A stretch of DNA of 64,000 nt from Crenobacter oryzisoli (GCF_030385785.1 NZ_JAUEDK010000012.1:34595-98594); one strand, 5' to 3'. Shown: positions 1-9,624, counted from the stretch's first letter. The notes: generated from the letters alone by a model not told the origin. Translations and numbers: made by a program.

Positions 1-329
1 TCTAGCCGGTCATCGTCGATTCCGCACCGCGGAGCTTGGCATGTCGACTGTCGAACAGTCAGACCGAATCTCCATTTGCTTGTAAATAATGACCTTTGAA
101 TTATTAACCAAATGGCTGGATTAGTGAATTTAAATAATTTGCTCTACTGTGCAAATATCAACAAGTTTACTATTTGAAGTCGAGATAACTGCGTCATTGC
201 TCGGGCAGCATGGCCCGGGCGGGTAAATCGTCCTGCTGGAAACTGATGCCCCCTTGCAACAGGTGGGCGCGTTGCAAGGGGGGCGCGAAGTCCGGTCGGC
301 CCCGAGCTGAGCACCGACCGGTGATGGTG
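1..329. other. Non-coding, AT-rich left edge
   Basis: No gene is supported here. The stretch at about 60-190 is clearly AT-richer than the rest of the window. A short hairpin (GACTGT/ACAGTC) lies at 46-60. A larger inverted repeat at 248-284 and another at 292-322 follow the end of the peptide-binding protein gene and probably end its transcript. Confidence 0.5.
248..322 (-). terminator. Tandem hairpins downstream of dppA-like gene
   Basis: Arms GCCCCCTTGCAAC (248-260) and GTTGCAAGGGGGGC (271-284) form a strong stem, with a second stem (CCGGTCGG/CCGACCGG) at about 292-322. Both lie within 80 bases of the stop codon at 330 on the minus strand. There is no good T-run, so termination is inferred from position and stem strength. 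Confidence 0.45.
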
Positions 330-1925
330 TCAGCGTACGCTGATGTCCTCGAAGCTGGTGTTGAGCGGGCTGATCACCACGCCCTGCACGTTCTTGCGCG
401 CCGCCTTGTACACCACCGTGTATGCGATCGGGCTGAACGGCAGCTCGCGGCCGAACACGAGCTGCGCGCGCGCGTACAGATTGCTGCGCGCCTGCATCGA
501 CGGCAGGCCGCGCGCCTGCGTCACCAGCGCGTCGTAGTCCTTGTTGCACCAGCGCGCGCTGTTGCTGCCGCCGATCGCGTCGCACGACAACAGCGTGCCG
601 AGCCAGTTGTCCGGGTCGCCGTTGTCGGCCGACCAGCCGAGCAGCGCCGCGTCGTGCTCGCCCTTCTTGATGCGCTTGTTGTATTCGCCCCACTCGTAGC
701 TGACGATCTTGGCCTTGATGCCCACCTTGGCCCAGTCGGACTGGATCATCTCGGCCATGCGGCGGGCATTTGGGTTGTACGGGCGCTGAACCGGCATCGC
801 CCACAGCGCCACCTCGTAGCCCTGCGGCACGCCGGCGGCGTGCAGCAGCTTCTGCGCCTCGGCCGGGTTGTACGGCGTGCTCTTCAGACCCTTGTAACCC
901 CATTGTCCCGGCGGGATCGGGTTGCTGGCGGCGATGCCGCTGCCCTGGTAGATGCTGGCGAGGATGGCCGGCTTGTCGATCGCCATGTCGAGTGCGCGAC
1001 GTACGTTCGCCTGGTCGAGGTATTTCTTCTGCGTGTTGTACGCGAGAAAGCCGAGCGTCATCCCCGGGCGCGAGATCAGCTGCACCTGCGGCACCTTCTT
1101 CAGCTCGGCGATGTCGTCCGGCTTCAGACTGTCGGCCAGTTGGCACTCGCCGGCCTTCAAGCGCTGCGCGCGCACCGCCGAATCGGGGGTGATCGCGAAC
1201 ACCAGGTTGTCGATCTGCACGTGGTTGGCGCGCCAGTAGCCCGGGTGACGCGCGTAGCGGATCGTCGCGTCCTTCTGGTAGCTCTTCAGCACGAACGGGC
1301 CGGTGCCGACCGGCTTGAGGTTGATGTCCTGCGGGCGGCCCTGCTTCAACAGCTGCGCGGCGTATTCGGCCGACAGGATGGACGCGAAGTCGGTGGCGAG
1401 ATTCGGCAGGAAGGCGCTGTCCGGCTTCTTCAGCACGAAGCGCACCGTCAGGTCGTCGACCTTCTCGACCTTGTCGAGGTTCTTGTCGAGGCCGGCGTCG
1501 GCCACGTACGGGAACTCGGTCGGGTAGGCCTTGCGGAACGGCAGGTTCTTGTCGAGCAGGCGGTTGAAGGTGAATAGCACGTCGTCGGCGTTGAAGTCGC
1601 GGCTCGGCGCGAAGCCGGGGATGGTCTGGTACTTCACGCCGGGGCGCAGCGTGAACGTGTAGGTGAGGCCGTCCTGCGACACCTGCCAGCGCGTCGCGAG
1701 GCTCGGGATCAGCCGGGTGCTGCCCGGCGCGTAGTCGACCAGGCGGTTGTAGATCGTCGCCGACGAGGCGTGGAAGGTGGTGCCGGTGGTGAACTGCGCC
1801 GGATCGAAGCCCTCCGGGCTGCCTTCGGAGCAGTAGACCAGCGTGCCGCCGGCGTGGGCGACGCAGACGGAAAGAGTAGCGAGAACGAGGGCGGGCAGGG
1901 CGAGACGGCCGGCAGAGCGCAGCAT
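330..1925 (-). CDS. dppA: Periplasmic dipeptide/peptide-binding protein (ABC transporter)
   Basis: Solute-binding protein of the SBP_bac_5 family that captures di- or oligopeptides in the periplasm for an ABC importer. The 531-residue product starts with a signal peptide of about 25 residues ending near AHA-GG and then closely follows the known DppA pattern (TLVYCSEGSPEGFDP near the mature N-terminus, AMPVQRPYNPNARRMAEMI in the C-terminal half, YEWGEY further on). The ATG at 1925 is preferred because it begins directly at the signal peptide; an in-frame GTG at 1937 would add four residues. No permease or ATPase genes lie beside it, so it is either an orphan binding protein or the other transporter genes are elsewhere. 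Confidence 0.88.
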   Translation of the reverse strand: MLRSAGRLALPALVLATLSVCVAHAGGTLVYCSEGSPEGFDPAQFTTGTTFHASSATIYNRLVDYAPGSTRLIPSLATRWQVSQDGLTYTFTLRPGVKYQTIPGFAPSRDFNADDVLFTFNRLLDKNLPFRKAYPTEFPYVADAGLDKNLDKVEKVDDLTVRFVLKKPDSAFLPNLATDFASILSAEYAAQLLKQGRPQDINLKPVGTGPFVLKSYQKDATIRYARHPGYWRANHVQIDNLVFAITPDSAVRAQRLKAGECQLADSLKPDDIAELKKVPQVQLISRPGMTLGFLAYNTQKKYLDQANVRRALDMAIDKPAILASIYQGSGIAASNPIPPGQWGYKGLKSTPYNPAEAQKLLHAAGVPQGYEVALWAMPVQRPYNPNARRMAEMIQSDWAKVGIKAKIVSYEWGEYNKRIKKGEHDAALLGWSADNGDPDNWLGTLLSCDAIGGSNSARWCNKDYDALVTQARGLPSMQARSNLYARAQLVFGRELPFSPIAYTVVYKAARKNVQGVVISPLNTSFEDISVR

Positions 1926-2051
1926 GTTAGGGGTCACCAGTCTGAATTGGGACCGATCAGTCTACTGTTCTACCGTTTCGACCGGAAATATCTGTTGGCG
2001 ATTGGATAATGTCGTTTTCTGCTATGCGGCCGTTCGGCCAACGCGGGCACG

Positions 2052-2077
2052 AAAAAGGCCGGGACATGCCCGGCCTG
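2052..2077 (-). terminator. Intrinsic terminator downstream of argH
   Basis: On the minus strand AGGCCGGGCATGTCCCGGCCT folds into a tight stem followed by TTTTT. It lies beyond the dispersed element that follows argH, so the element would be transcribed as the argH 3' untranslated region. Confidence 0.7.
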
Positions 2078-2092
2078 TCGGTGACGGTGCTA

Positions 2093-2250
2093 AGAACCTG
2101 TCCACGATTTGCTGCGTTCTATCTTCTAGACCTTGGGTGATCCTGCATTGAAATGCCGCTCAACATGCTCATGGACTCCCTGTCCACTCCGCTTTTTCGC
2201 GTCATTTCGCCTTGGCTGACCCTTCGTCCGCGAGATCGTGAACTGGTTCT
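2093..2250. repeat. Dispersed element with terminal inverted repeats, copy 1
   Basis: 158-bp non-coding unit starting AGAACCTGTCCACGATTT and ending AGATCGTGAACTGGTTCT, so its ends are imperfect inverted repeats. The interior (GGTGATCCTGC, CTCAACATGCTCATG, CATTCCGCT-like segments) matches the copy at 10809-10951 and more weakly that at 60845-61018. It begins 6 bases after the argH stop codon. It looks like a small non-autonomous (MITE-like) element. Confidence 0.75.
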
Positions 2251-2256
2251 AAATGC

Positions 2257-3639
2257 TTAGCCGGCCAGCCGCGCGCGGTGGCGGGCGATCTGCGCGCGCA
2301 CCTGGTTCGGCGCGGTGCCGCCGACGTGGTCGCGCTGGGCCAGGGAGCCTTCCGGCGTCAGCACCGCGAACACGTCCTCGTCGACCAGCGGGCTGAAGGT
2401 GCGCAGCGTGTCGATGCTCAGGTCGGCGATGTCGACGCCCTGGGTCTCGGCATGGCGTACCGCCAGCGCCACTACTTCGTGGCTGTCGCGGAATGGCAGG
2501 CCCTTTTTCACCAGGTAGTCAGCCAGGTCGGTCGCGGTGGCGAAGCCCTGCAGCACGGCGGAGCGCATCGGCTCCGGCTTCACGGTGATGCCACGCATCA
2601 TGTCGGCGTAGATGCGCAGCGTGTCGACCAGGGTGTCCACCGTGTCGAACAGCGGCTCCTTGTCTTCCTGGTTGTCCTTGTTGTACGCGAGCGGCTGCGA
2701 CTTCATCAGCGTGATCAGCGCGATCAGGTGGCCGACCACGCGGCCCGACTTGCCGCGCACCAGTTCCGGCACGTCCGGGTTCTTCTTCTGCGGCATGATC
2801 GACGAGCCGGTGCAGAAGCGGTCGGCGATGTCGATGAAGCCGACGCGCGGGCTCATCCACATGATCAGCTCTTCGGACAGGCGCGACAGGTGGATCATTA
2901 CCAGGGACGCGGCGGCGGTGAATTCGATCGCGAAGTCGCGGTCGGACACCGCGTCGAGCGAGTTCTGACACACGTCGTCGAAGCCCAGCAGCTGCGCGGT
3001 GTAGTGGCGGTCGATCGGGTAGGTGGTGCCGGCCAGCGCGGCGGCGCCCAGCGGCAGGCGGTTGACGCGCTTGCGCACGTCCTGCATGCGCTCGGCGTCG
3101 CGGGTCAGCATCTCGACGTAGGCGAGCATGTGGTGGCCGAAGGTGACCGGCTGCGCCACCTGCAGGTGGGTGAAGCCCGGCATCACCGTGTCGGCGTGCT
3201 GTTCAGCGAGATCCAGCAGCGAGGTCTGCAGTTCGGCGATCAGGCCGGCGATGTCGTCGATCGCGCTGCGCAGCCACAGGCGGATGTCGGTGGCGACCTG
3301 GTCGTTGCGCGAGCGGCCGGTGTGCAGGCGCTTGCCGGCATCGCCGATCTTGTCGGTCAGGCGCTTCTCGACGTTCATGTGCACGTCTTCGAGATCGAGA
3401 CTCCAGTCGAAGCGACCGGCGCGGATGTCTTCGAGAATCTCCGCCATGCCGCCACGGATAGCGGCCAGGTCCTCGTCGGACAGCACGCCGGCCTTGTTCA
3501 GCATCGCGGCGTGGGCGAGCGAGCCCTCGATGTCGAACGCGGCCATGCGCTGATCGAAGGTGACGGACGCGGTGTATTTCTTGACGAGTTCGGCGACAGG
3601 TTCCGAGAACCGGCCGGACCAGGCTTTGCTATCATGCAT
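2257..3639 (-). CDS. argH: Argininosuccinate lyase
   Basis: Splits argininosuccinate into arginine and fumarate, the last step of arginine synthesis, in the cytoplasm. The 460-residue product is full length for the fumarase/aspartase superfamily. It shows the superfamily signature [12 protein letters not shown] in the middle of the protein, the N-terminal WSGRF motif and the [13 protein letters not shown] motif. The ATG at 3639 fits the family N-terminus; an in-frame GTG at 3651 would add four residues. It diverges from the sensor kinase gene at 3672 with only 32 bases between starts, so the two promoters must overlap or lie inside the genes. Confidence 0.96.
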   Translation of the reverse strand: MHDSKAWSGRFSEPVAELVKKYTASVTFDQRMAAFDIEGSLAHAAMLNKAGVLSDEDLAAIRGGMAEILEDIRAGRFDWSLDLEDVHMNVEKRLTDKIGDAGKRLHTGRSRNDQVATDIRLWLRSAIDDIAGLIAELQTSLLDLAEQHADTVMPGFTHLQVAQPVTFGHHMLAYVEMLTRDAERMQDVRKRVNRLPLGAAALAGTTYPIDRHYTAQLLGFDDVCQNSLDAVSDRDFAIEFTAAASLVMIHLSRLSEELIMWMSPRVGFIDIADRFCTGSSIMPQKKNPDVPELVRGKSGRVVGHLIALITLMKSQPLAYNKDNQEDKEPLFDTVDTLVDTLRIYADMMRGITVKPEPMRSAVLQGFATATDLADYLVKKGLPFRDSHEVVALAVRHAETQGVDIADLSIDTLRTFSPLVDEDVFAVLTPEGSLAQRDHVGGTAPNQVRAQIARHRARLAG

Positions 3640-3671
3640 GACAATGTCCACCCAAGGTATGCGATCCGAAA

Positions 3672-4703
3672 ATGGCCATTATACGTCAATCATTCGGGCT
3701 GACTGCGTTGCCCGACTTCCGGCGCGCCGCAGTGATCGTCCGGCTGATCGCGGCAGTCGGGCTGCTCTTGGTCGCGCTGGCGCTGCGCAAAGCCGAGACG
3801 GGGCACGACTTTGTCGCGAGCGGTGCCGTCCTGGCGCGCATGGTGGCGCCCGGCCTCGTGCTGACCCTGGCGGGCCTCGCGCTGGCGAGCCCCTGGCTCT
3901 CGCGTCGGCGTCATCCGGCGCCGTGGAGCGTGGCGCTGGCGGTGGTCGTGTTCGCGCTGGTCGAATTGTCGAACAATGCTGGCCACGTCATTCGCTGGCC
4001 GTTTCTCGGCTGGGTGGCGCTGACCACCGCGCTCTTGATGCACTATTTCTCGCTGCGCGAGCGTGCGCTGTCGCCGGCCCTGCCCGAGGCGCGGCTGGCG
4101 GCGTTGACCGCACGGATTCGCCCGCACTTCCTGTTCAATAGCCTGAACGCTGCGATCAGCCTGATCCGTAGCCGGCCGGCGCGCGCCGAGATGGTGCTGG
4201 AGAACCTGGCCGACCTGTTTCGCGCGCAGCTGGCCGACCCGGGGCGCAGCTCGACGCTGGCGCGCGAGGTGGAACTCGCGCGGCTGTATCTGGCGATCGA
4301 GGCGGAGCGGCTAGGCGAGCGGCTGAAGGTAAGTTGGCAGCTCGATGCGCCGGACGACGCGCTGCTGCCGCCATTGCTGCTGCAGCCCTTGGTCGAGAAC
4401 GCGGTCAGCCATGGCGTCGAGACGCTGATCGTACCGGGCGAGATCCGTATCGAGGCGACGCTGCATCGGCGTCGGTTGGCCATCACCATCCACAACCCGG
4501 TCGCCGACGAGCCGGCGCTGAAGGTGGCCGGCAACCATATGGCGCTCGGCAATATCTCCGAGCGGCTGGCGCTGATGTTCGACGGCGACGCAACGCTGTC
4601 GACCGAGCGCAGCGAGGATAGCTTCGTCACCCGGCTCGAGCTGCCGTACCGGCCGGTGGTGATCGATACGCATTTGCCGGCGTTTCTGCGCGAGCGCGGT
4701 TAG
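3672..4703 (+). CDS. AlgZ/LytS-type sensor histidine kinase, orphan
   Basis: Membrane histidine kinase of the LytS/AlgZ class. Residues about 20-135 form four hydrophobic segments, the His_kinase domain follows with [12 protein letters not shown] (phospho-accepting His near residue 151), and a HATPase_c domain carries the N-box [10 protein letters not shown] near 240 and a glycine-rich stretch [13 protein letters not shown] near 290. The N-terminal TALPDFRR motif matches AlgZ-type proteins. In most betaproteobacteria algZ is followed by the LytTR-type regulator gene algR; here dinB follows in the opposite direction, so no response regulator is adjacent. Confidence 0.85.
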   Translation: MAIIRQSFGLTALPDFRRAAVIVRLIAAVGLLLVALALRKAETGHDFVASGAVLARMVAPGLVLTLAGLALASPWLSRRRHPAPWSVALAVVVFALVELSNNAGHVIRWPFLGWVALTTALLMHYFSLRERALSPALPEARLAALTARIRPHFLFNSLNAAISLIRSRPARAEMVLENLADLFRAQLADPGRSSTLAREVELARLYLAIEAERLGERLKVSWQLDAPDDALLPPLLLQPLVENAVSHGVETLIVPGEIRIEATLHRRRLAITIHNPVADEPALKVAGNHMALGNISERLALMFDGDATLSTERSEDSFVTRLELPYRPVVIDTHLPAFLRERG

Positions 4704-4730
4704 CGACGCTGGTGGCTTTGATCGTGCTCT

Positions 4731-5816
4731 TCAGCCACCGCTGCCGAACAGCGTCAATTGCTCGGGCTGTACCTGCCCGTCCTCGCTCATCCTCACCCCC
4801 ACCCCCAATAGCCGCACCGGCCGCGCGCCGCGCGCCCACGCGACGTCGAGCAGTGTCGCGTAGCCTTCGGCGTCGAGCCGGTGGCCCAGGTGTTCGGCGG
4901 TGGTCTGCGTGAAATCAGCGAACTTGATCTTGACGGTCAGCTGCTTGAACGGCGGGGAGCCGGCGCGCTGCCAGCGCTCGGCCAGCTGGGTCAAGAGCGC
5001 CGGCAGCTCGGCGTGGCAGGCGGCGAGATCCGGCAGGTCATGCACGAACGTTTCCTCGACCGACAGCGACTTGCGTGGGCGCTCGGTCTCGACCGGGCGT
5101 GGGTCGATGCCGCGCGCCATCTGGTAGAGGCGTTCGCCGAAGCGGCCGAACTGTTCGGCCAGCTTGTCGATCGGCCACGCGGCCAGATCTGCGCAGCTGT
5201 TGATACCGAGCGCGGCGAGCCGCTCGGCGGTGACGCGGCCGACGCCGTGAATCTTCGCCACCGGCAGGGTGGCAACGAAGGAGGCGACGTCCTGAGGGCG
5301 GATCACGCACAGCCCATCCGGCTTGTTCCAGTCACTCGCCACCTTGGCGAGGAACTTGTTCGGCGCTACCCCGGCGCTGGCGGTGATGCCGACCTCGGCG
5401 CGGATGCGCGCGCGGATCTCCTCGGCGATGCGGGTGGCGCTGCCCTTGTGGTGCGGCGAAGCGGTGACGTCCAGATACGCCTCGTCGAGCGACAGCGGCT
5501 CGATCAGCTCGGTGTAGTCGCGGTAGATCTCCATGATCTGCTGGCTGGCGGCGCGGTAGCGCGCCATGTCGGGCGGGATGATCTTGAGCGTGGGGCAGCG
5601 CTTGATCGCGGTCGCCGATGCCATTGCGCTATGCACTCCGTAGCGGCGCGCGATGTAGTTGCAGGTGGCGATCACGCCGCGCGCGTCGGGGCGGCCGCCG
5701 ACCGCGAGCGGGATGTCGGCGAGCGACGGGTCGTCGCGCATCTCGATCGCGGCGTAGAAGCAGTCGCAGTCGATGTGGATGATCTTGCGCTGCGGCGCGT
5801 CCATCGATTCGGTCAA
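4731..5816 (-). CDS. dinB: DNA polymerase IV (Y-family)
   Basis: Error-prone translesion polymerase. The 361-residue product has the Y-family start HIDCDCFYAAIE (residues 14-25), the catalytic SLDEAYLDV motif (109-117), helix-hairpin-helix and little-finger regions, and ends in a clamp-binding motif QLTLF just before the C-terminus. An internal ATG at 5804 (MDAPQRK) is an alternative start. It converges with the sensor kinase gene, with 27 bases between stops. No LexA box was recognised upstream. Confidence 0.95.
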   Translation of the reverse strand: MTESMDAPQRKIIHIDCDCFYAAIEMRDDPSLADIPLAVGGRPDARGVIATCNYIARRYGVHSAMASATAIKRCPTLKIIPPDMARYRAASQQIMEIYRDYTELIEPLSLDEAYLDVTASPHHKGSATRIAEEIRARIRAEVGITASAGVAPNKFLAKVASDWNKPDGLCVIRPQDVASFVATLPVAKIHGVGRVTAERLAALGINSCADLAAWPIDKLAEQFGRFGERLYQMARGIDPRPVETERPRKSLSVEETFVHDLPDLAACHAELPALLTQLAERWQRAGSPPFKQLTVKIKFADFTQTTAEHLGHRLDAEGYATLLDVAWARGARPVRLLGVGVRMSEDGQVQPEQLTLFGSGG

Positions 5817-5835
5817 CGTTGAGGGGCGGCGTGGG

Positions 5836-6123
5836 TCAGGCCGGCGTGTCGCTGTGGCCGAGTGTCTTGTCCGGCGCGACGCGGTCGCGCACCGCTTGCT
5901 TCAGCGTCTTGATGTCGGGGAAGCCGCCGTCTTCCTTGCGGTCCCACAGCCGTTCGCCGTCGAGCCAGACCTGAAAGATGCCGCCGCTGCCGGGTTGCAG
6001 GCTGACTTCACCCAGCTCCTTCTCGAAGGTGGTGAGCAGTTCCTGTGCGTACCAGGCGGCACGCAACAGCCAGCGGCAGCCGGTGCAGTAGCGGATGGTA
6101 ATGCGGGGGGATGCGGTGTTCAT
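5836..6123 (-). CDS. SelT/SelW/SelH (Rdx) family protein
   Basis: Small thioredoxin-fold protein of 95 residues with the family's redox motif CTGC (Cys13 and Cys16) near the N-terminus, followed by RWLLRAAWYAQELL, and the conserved GGIFQVWLDGERLWDRKEDGGFPD segment. In this bacterial form both positions are cysteine, so it is not a selenoprotein. The start at 6123 fits family length; ATG 6135 would add four residues. It lies 19 bases upstream of dinB on the same strand and could be co-transcribed with it. Substrate unknown. Confidence 0.85.
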   Translation of the reverse strand: MNTASPRITIRYCTGCRWLLRAAWYAQELLTTFEKELGEVSLQPGSGGIFQVWLDGERLWDRKEDGGFPDIKTLKQAVRDRVAPDKTLGHSDTPA

Positions 6124-6382
6124 GGTGCGGGTCATGCGTAAAAGCCAAGCATAACCGATACGGGCGGAAGTGGGATGGCCGGTGCGGTCTTGATAGTTTG
6201 TTGTGCGGCTTGTCTCCTCCATCGCTGTAGACTTGGCGATGCATTTTTTGTCCGACAATCCGGCCATCTCCGCTGCGCAGTCTGCCCGGAGTTTCGCGAT
6301 CGGTAAAGCCCTATTTTCATCGGGGCCTATCGTTGTGACGAGGATACAACGCAGTGTCTCGCCGCCGCCCGTTCACGGAGGG

Positions 6383-7477
6383 CTAGCCGTGCGCGTGTTC
6401 CGGCGTCGGCAGCACCCCCTGGCTTGCCAGGTGGAACAGCAGCCAGCCTATCGCCAGCACGCCGAGCAGCGCCGCCGCGCCGACCAGCACGCGCAACGAC
6501 AAGGACAGCAGGCGCGAACTCTGCACCGGGTCGGCGTCGGGATCCGGTGCCGGCATGCTCGTCGGCTCGACCGGCACGACGTCGGCTTGCTCCACCGCTT
6601 CCTCCTCCGCCTCGGCCGCTGGTGCCACCGTCGCGACCGGGGCGGCGAACCCAGGGCTGGCGGGGGCCAGCGCCACGGCCGGCACCGCCAGCCTGGCTGT
6701 TGCCTCCGTTTCTTCGGCCGACGCGCCGAAGCTTGCCAGCCGTTTCATCAGCCCGGCAGCCAGGCCGAGCGGCGGTGGCGCGATCAGCGTCGGGCGCTGC
6801 TGGCGGATGATGCGGCTCTCCGCTAGCACGAACACCACGCACAACAGCGGGATCGCCAGCGACAGCGCCGGGGCCTGAGTGGCGATCCACGGGGCGACCA
6901 GCGGGTCGGACACGCCGATGCGCCCGGCGATCCAGCCGAGCATCGCGCTGCCGGCCGGCACCCAGAGGGGGTTGTCGTCGAGCAGCCGGGTGATGAACAG
7001 GCTGCCGTACATCAACAGCGGCACGCTGAACAGCAGGCCCAGCACCAGGAACAGCACACTGCCTTGCGCGGCGGCGGCGAGCGCCACCACGTTGTCGAGG
7101 CTCAGCACCAGGTCGGCGCTGACCACCACCACTACCGCCGACCAGAGCCGGTCGACCTCGCTAGACGCGTCGTCCGCCTTGCCCGTGGGGGGCTCCAGGT
7201 CGCCGAGCAGCAGCTTGATCGCGATGGCGATCAGTAGTGCCGCGCCGATCAGCCGCAGCAGCGGCACCTGCAGCAGGAAGCTGACCACGGTGGTCAGAAG
7301 TACGCGGAGCAGGATGGCGAAACCGGTGCCGATCAGCACCGCGCGCTTCATCAGCGGCCGCGGCAGGCTGCGGCAGGCCAGCGCGATCACCAGCGCGTTG
7401 TCTCCGCTGAGCAGCAGGTCGAGGAAGAACACCTGAAACGCCATGCCGATGGCGTGGCCGAAACTGTCAAAACCCAT
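6383..7477 (-). CDS. TerC/YjbE-family integral membrane protein with C-terminal extension
   Basis: TerC-superfamily membrane protein; the family is linked to manganese (or other metal) export and to metal supply to exported enzymes. It carries the two hallmark acidic motifs, FLDLLLSGDNALV (about 18-30) and SADLVLSLDNVVAL (about 120-133), in two repeats of membrane helices. After the usual end near residue 225 there is a roughly 100-residue Ala/Pro/Glu-rich linker and one more membrane helix (about 330-352), ending in a His-containing tail. It is the last gene of the apparent hflK-hflC-NRAMP-terC run, 31 bases after the NRAMP stop. Confidence 0.85.
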   Translation of the reverse strand: MGFDSFGHAIGMAFQVFFLDLLLSGDNALVIALACRSLPRPLMKRAVLIGTGFAILLRVLLTTVVSFLLQVPLLRLIGAALLIAIAIKLLLGDLEPPTGKADDASSEVDRLWSAVVVVVSADLVLSLDNVVALAAAAQGSVLFLVLGLLFSVPLLMYGSLFITRLLDDNPLWVPAGSAMLGWIAGRIGVSDPLVAPWIATQAPALSLAIPLLCVVFVLAESRIIRQQRPTLIAPPPLGLAAGLMKRLASFGASAEETEATARLAVPAVALAPASPGFAAPVATVAPAAEAEEEAVEQADVVPVEPTSMPAPDPDADPVQSSRLLSLSLRVLVGAAALLGVLAIGWLLFHLASQGVLPTPEHAHG

Positions 7478-7508
7478 TATGTTTTCCCATGCTCGCCGCC
7501 GTGCCCGT

Positions 7509-8747
7509 TCATCCCAGCGCTCCGGCGATGCCTGAATAAAGGCCGATGCCGGCGGTCAGCGTGAACACGGTGGCGACGGCCGCGCCGTACCAGCCTTTCA
7601 GGCGATGTTCCTCGGGCAGCTCGCGGTGAGCCAGCCAATAGAGGAAGCCCAGTACCACCGGCAACAGCAGCGCGTTGACCACGCCGGTGGCGATCGACAG
7701 CCGCACCAGGTTGATGCCGGACGAGACCAGCATGCCACCGGCCGCCAGTATCAGCCCGAACGCGGTGTAGAACCACGGCGCCTCGCGCGGATGGTTCTCC
7801 AGCGAGTGGTGCTTGCCGCTGACCTCGCCGAGCGCCCAAGCGGTCGTCAGGCACACGACGATAGTCGCGACCAGCGCACCGCCGCTCAATGCCACCGCGA
7901 ACAGCAGCCGGCCGGTATGCGGGCCGAGCACGGCGGTGAACGCCTCGGCGATCTGCGGGATATTATCGAGCGCCATGCTGCCGCGGCCTTCGAACGCCGC
8001 CGCCGCCGCTACCAGCACCGCAGCAGTGACCACCTGGCACAGCACCGCGCCGATCAGGGTATCGAGCCGTGCCGCCCTCAGGTCGGCCTGTTCCAGGCCT
8101 TTGTCGATCAGCGCCGACTGCTGGTAGAACACCGTCCACGGCATGATGCTGGTGCCGAGGTTGGCGGCCAGCAGGTAGAGGTAGTCGCGGTTGCCCAGCG
8201 GCATGTGGTGCAGTTGGCCGACCAGCTGACCGTAGTCGGGATTGGCCCGCCACGCCACCACCAGGAAAGCCAGCTCGAACACGCCCAGGCAAATCGCCAC
8301 CCGCTCCACCGACTGGTAGCTGCCGGTGCAAACCATCGCGAAGATCAGCAGTGCCAGCACGGCGATCGTCTGCCACACCGGCACGCCGAACAGCTGGCCG
8401 ACGCCGGCAAGACCGCTCATCTGCGTCACCAGCGCGCCGAAGCAGCTGACCACCAGCGTCGCGGTGGCAAGCCGCGCCGCGGCGCTGCCGAAGCGCTGCA
8501 GGATCAGCTCGCCGTAGCCCTTGCCGGTGCACAGAGCGAGGCGCACCGTCAGTTCCTGTGCCACGAACAACAGCGGGATGATCAGAAACTGCAGCAGCAG
8601 CAGGCGGTAGCCCCACTGCGCCCCGCTTTGCGAGGCGGTGATCACGCTGCCGGCGTCGGTGTCGGCGAGCATCACCACCAGACCCGGTCCCAGCGCCGCA
8701 GCCAGGTGCTTCAGACGGGAAAGCGACAGCGGATGGCTGTGATTCAT
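7509..8747 (-). CDS. NRAMP-family transporter with divergent metal-site motifs
   Basis: Membrane transporter of the NRAMP fold (PF01566), 412 residues with about 11 hydrophobic segments. The family's TM1 motif DPGN is replaced by DAGS (residues 31-34), and the TM6 motif MPH is replaced by MPW (202-204). These residues bind the metal in true NRAMP proteins, so the substrate cannot be assumed to be Mn or Fe. The start at 8747 lies 1 base after the hflC stop, which argues for translational coupling. The open frame continues upstream, but that part lies inside hflC and does not resemble NRAMP. Confidence 0.88.
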   Translation of the reverse strand: MNHSHPLSLSRLKHLAAALGPGLVVMLADTDAGSVITASQSGAQWGYRLLLLQFLIIPLLFVAQELTVRLALCTGKGYGELILQRFGSAAARLATATLVVSCFGALVTQMSGLAGVGQLFGVPVWQTIAVLALLIFAMVCTGSYQSVERVAICLGVFELAFLVVAWRANPDYGQLVGQLHHMPLGNRDYLYLLAANLGTSIMPWTVFYQQSALIDKGLEQADLRAARLDTLIGAVLCQVVTAAVLVAAAAAFEGRGSMALDNIPQIAEAFTAVLGPHTGRLLFAVALSGGALVATIVVCLTTAWALGEVSGKHHSLENHPREAPWFYTAFGLILAAGGMLVSSGINLVRLSIATGVVNALLLPVVLGFLYWLAHRELPEEHRLKGWYGAAVATVFTLTAGIGLYSGIAGALG

Positions 8748-8748
8748 C

Positions 8749-9624
8749 TCAGCGCTGGCCTCCTGGGCCGCTCCGGAAGTCGTGCAGCAGCGCCGAGTCG
8801 GGCGACAGCACCAGCGTCGCGCCCGACCCGGCCAGTGCTTGGCGGTAGGTCTGCATCGAGCGGTAGAACTTGTAGAACTTCGGGTCCTTGCTGAACGCGT
8901 GCGCCAGGATCTGGTTGGCCTCGGCATCGCCCTCGCCGCGGGTGATCGCGCTCTGGCGCTCTGCTTCGGACAGGATCACGGTGCGGTCGCGGTCGGCCTT
9001 CGCCTGGATCTGCTGCGCCCACTGGGCACCCTGCGCGCGCAACTCCTTCGCCTCCTGCTGGCGAGCCGATTTCATCCGGTCGTAGATCGCCTGGCTGGTC
9101 TCCAGCGGCAGGTCGGCGCGGTGCAGCCGCACCTCGGTCACCGCCACGCCGAGCGGTCGGGCGCGTTCGGCCACTTCCGCCTGGATGCGCGCGACGATCT
9201 GGCTGCGCTCGGTCGACAGCAAGGCCTTCAGCTGCACCTTGCCAAGCTCCCGGCGCAGCGAGGTGCTGACCAGCTGGTTCAGCTGAGGGCGGGCCTGCAG
9301 GTCGGTGTGTAGCGACTGGTAGAAGCGTAGCGGGTCGACGATGCGGTAGCGGGTATAGGTCTCCACCTCCAGGCGCTTCTCGTCGCCGAGGATCACCTGT
9401 TCGGGCGCCGGCGCCAGTGTCTGCAGCCGGGTGTCGAAGAACTGCACCGAGTCGACGATGGGCAGCTTCCACTTGAGGCCCGGCTGCTCGTTGACATCGA
9501 CCGGCGCGCCGAGCCGGATCACCAGCGCCTTCTGCCCCTCGGGCAACGTGTACAGCGTGGAGCTGACGAGCCACAGCAGCGCAAAGCCGCCGATCACGCC
9601 GATGCCGCGCAACGATCGCTTCAT
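8749..9624 (-). CDS. hflC: HflC-like SPFH-domain membrane protein
   Basis: Stomatin/prohibitin (SPFH) protein of 291 residues. A single N-terminal membrane helix (about 9-27) is followed by the PEGQKALVIRLGAPV start of the SPFH domain and a long helical region rich in Ala, Gln and Glu. In model bacteria HflK and HflC form a membrane cage around the FtsH protease. It overlaps hflK by four bases (ATGA). Unlike the usual hfq-hflX-hflK-hflC setting, this pair is followed by metal-transporter genes, so it may be a paralogue with a dedicated role. Confidence 0.88.
   Translation of the reverse strand: MKRSLRGIGVIGGFALLWLVSSTLYTLPEGQKALVIRLGAPVDVNEQPGLKWKLPIVDSVQFFDTRLQTLAPAPEQVILGDEKRLEVETYTRYRIVDPLRFYQSLHTDLQARPQLNQLVSTSLRRELGKVQLKALLSTERSQIVARIQAEVAERARPLGVAVTEVRLHRADLPLETSQAIYDRMKSARQQEAKELRAQGAQWAQQIQAKADRDRTVILSEAERQSAITRGEGDAEANQILAHAFSKDPKFYKFYRSMQTYRQALAGSGATLVLSPDSALLHDFRSGPGGQR

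Larger units (their letters stand above)
1926..2256. other. argH-dppA intergenic region
   Basis: A 331-base gap with no gene. It contains an intrinsic terminator for argH (2052-2077) and a 158-bp dispersed element with terminal inverted repeats (2093-2250). The rest, about 1926-2050, presumably holds the promoter and leader of the peptide-binding protein gene; no convincing -35/-10 pair was identified. Confidence 0.5.

Noticed and set aside
210..1577. Long plus-strand frame opposite the peptide-binding protein gene
   Set aside because: It is the antisense shadow of a GC-rich gene; its translation is rich in Arg, His, Val and Leu with no family resemblance.
2278..3702. 474-codon plus-strand frame opposite argH
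   Set aside because: Antisense shadow; argH on the other strand has all family motifs.
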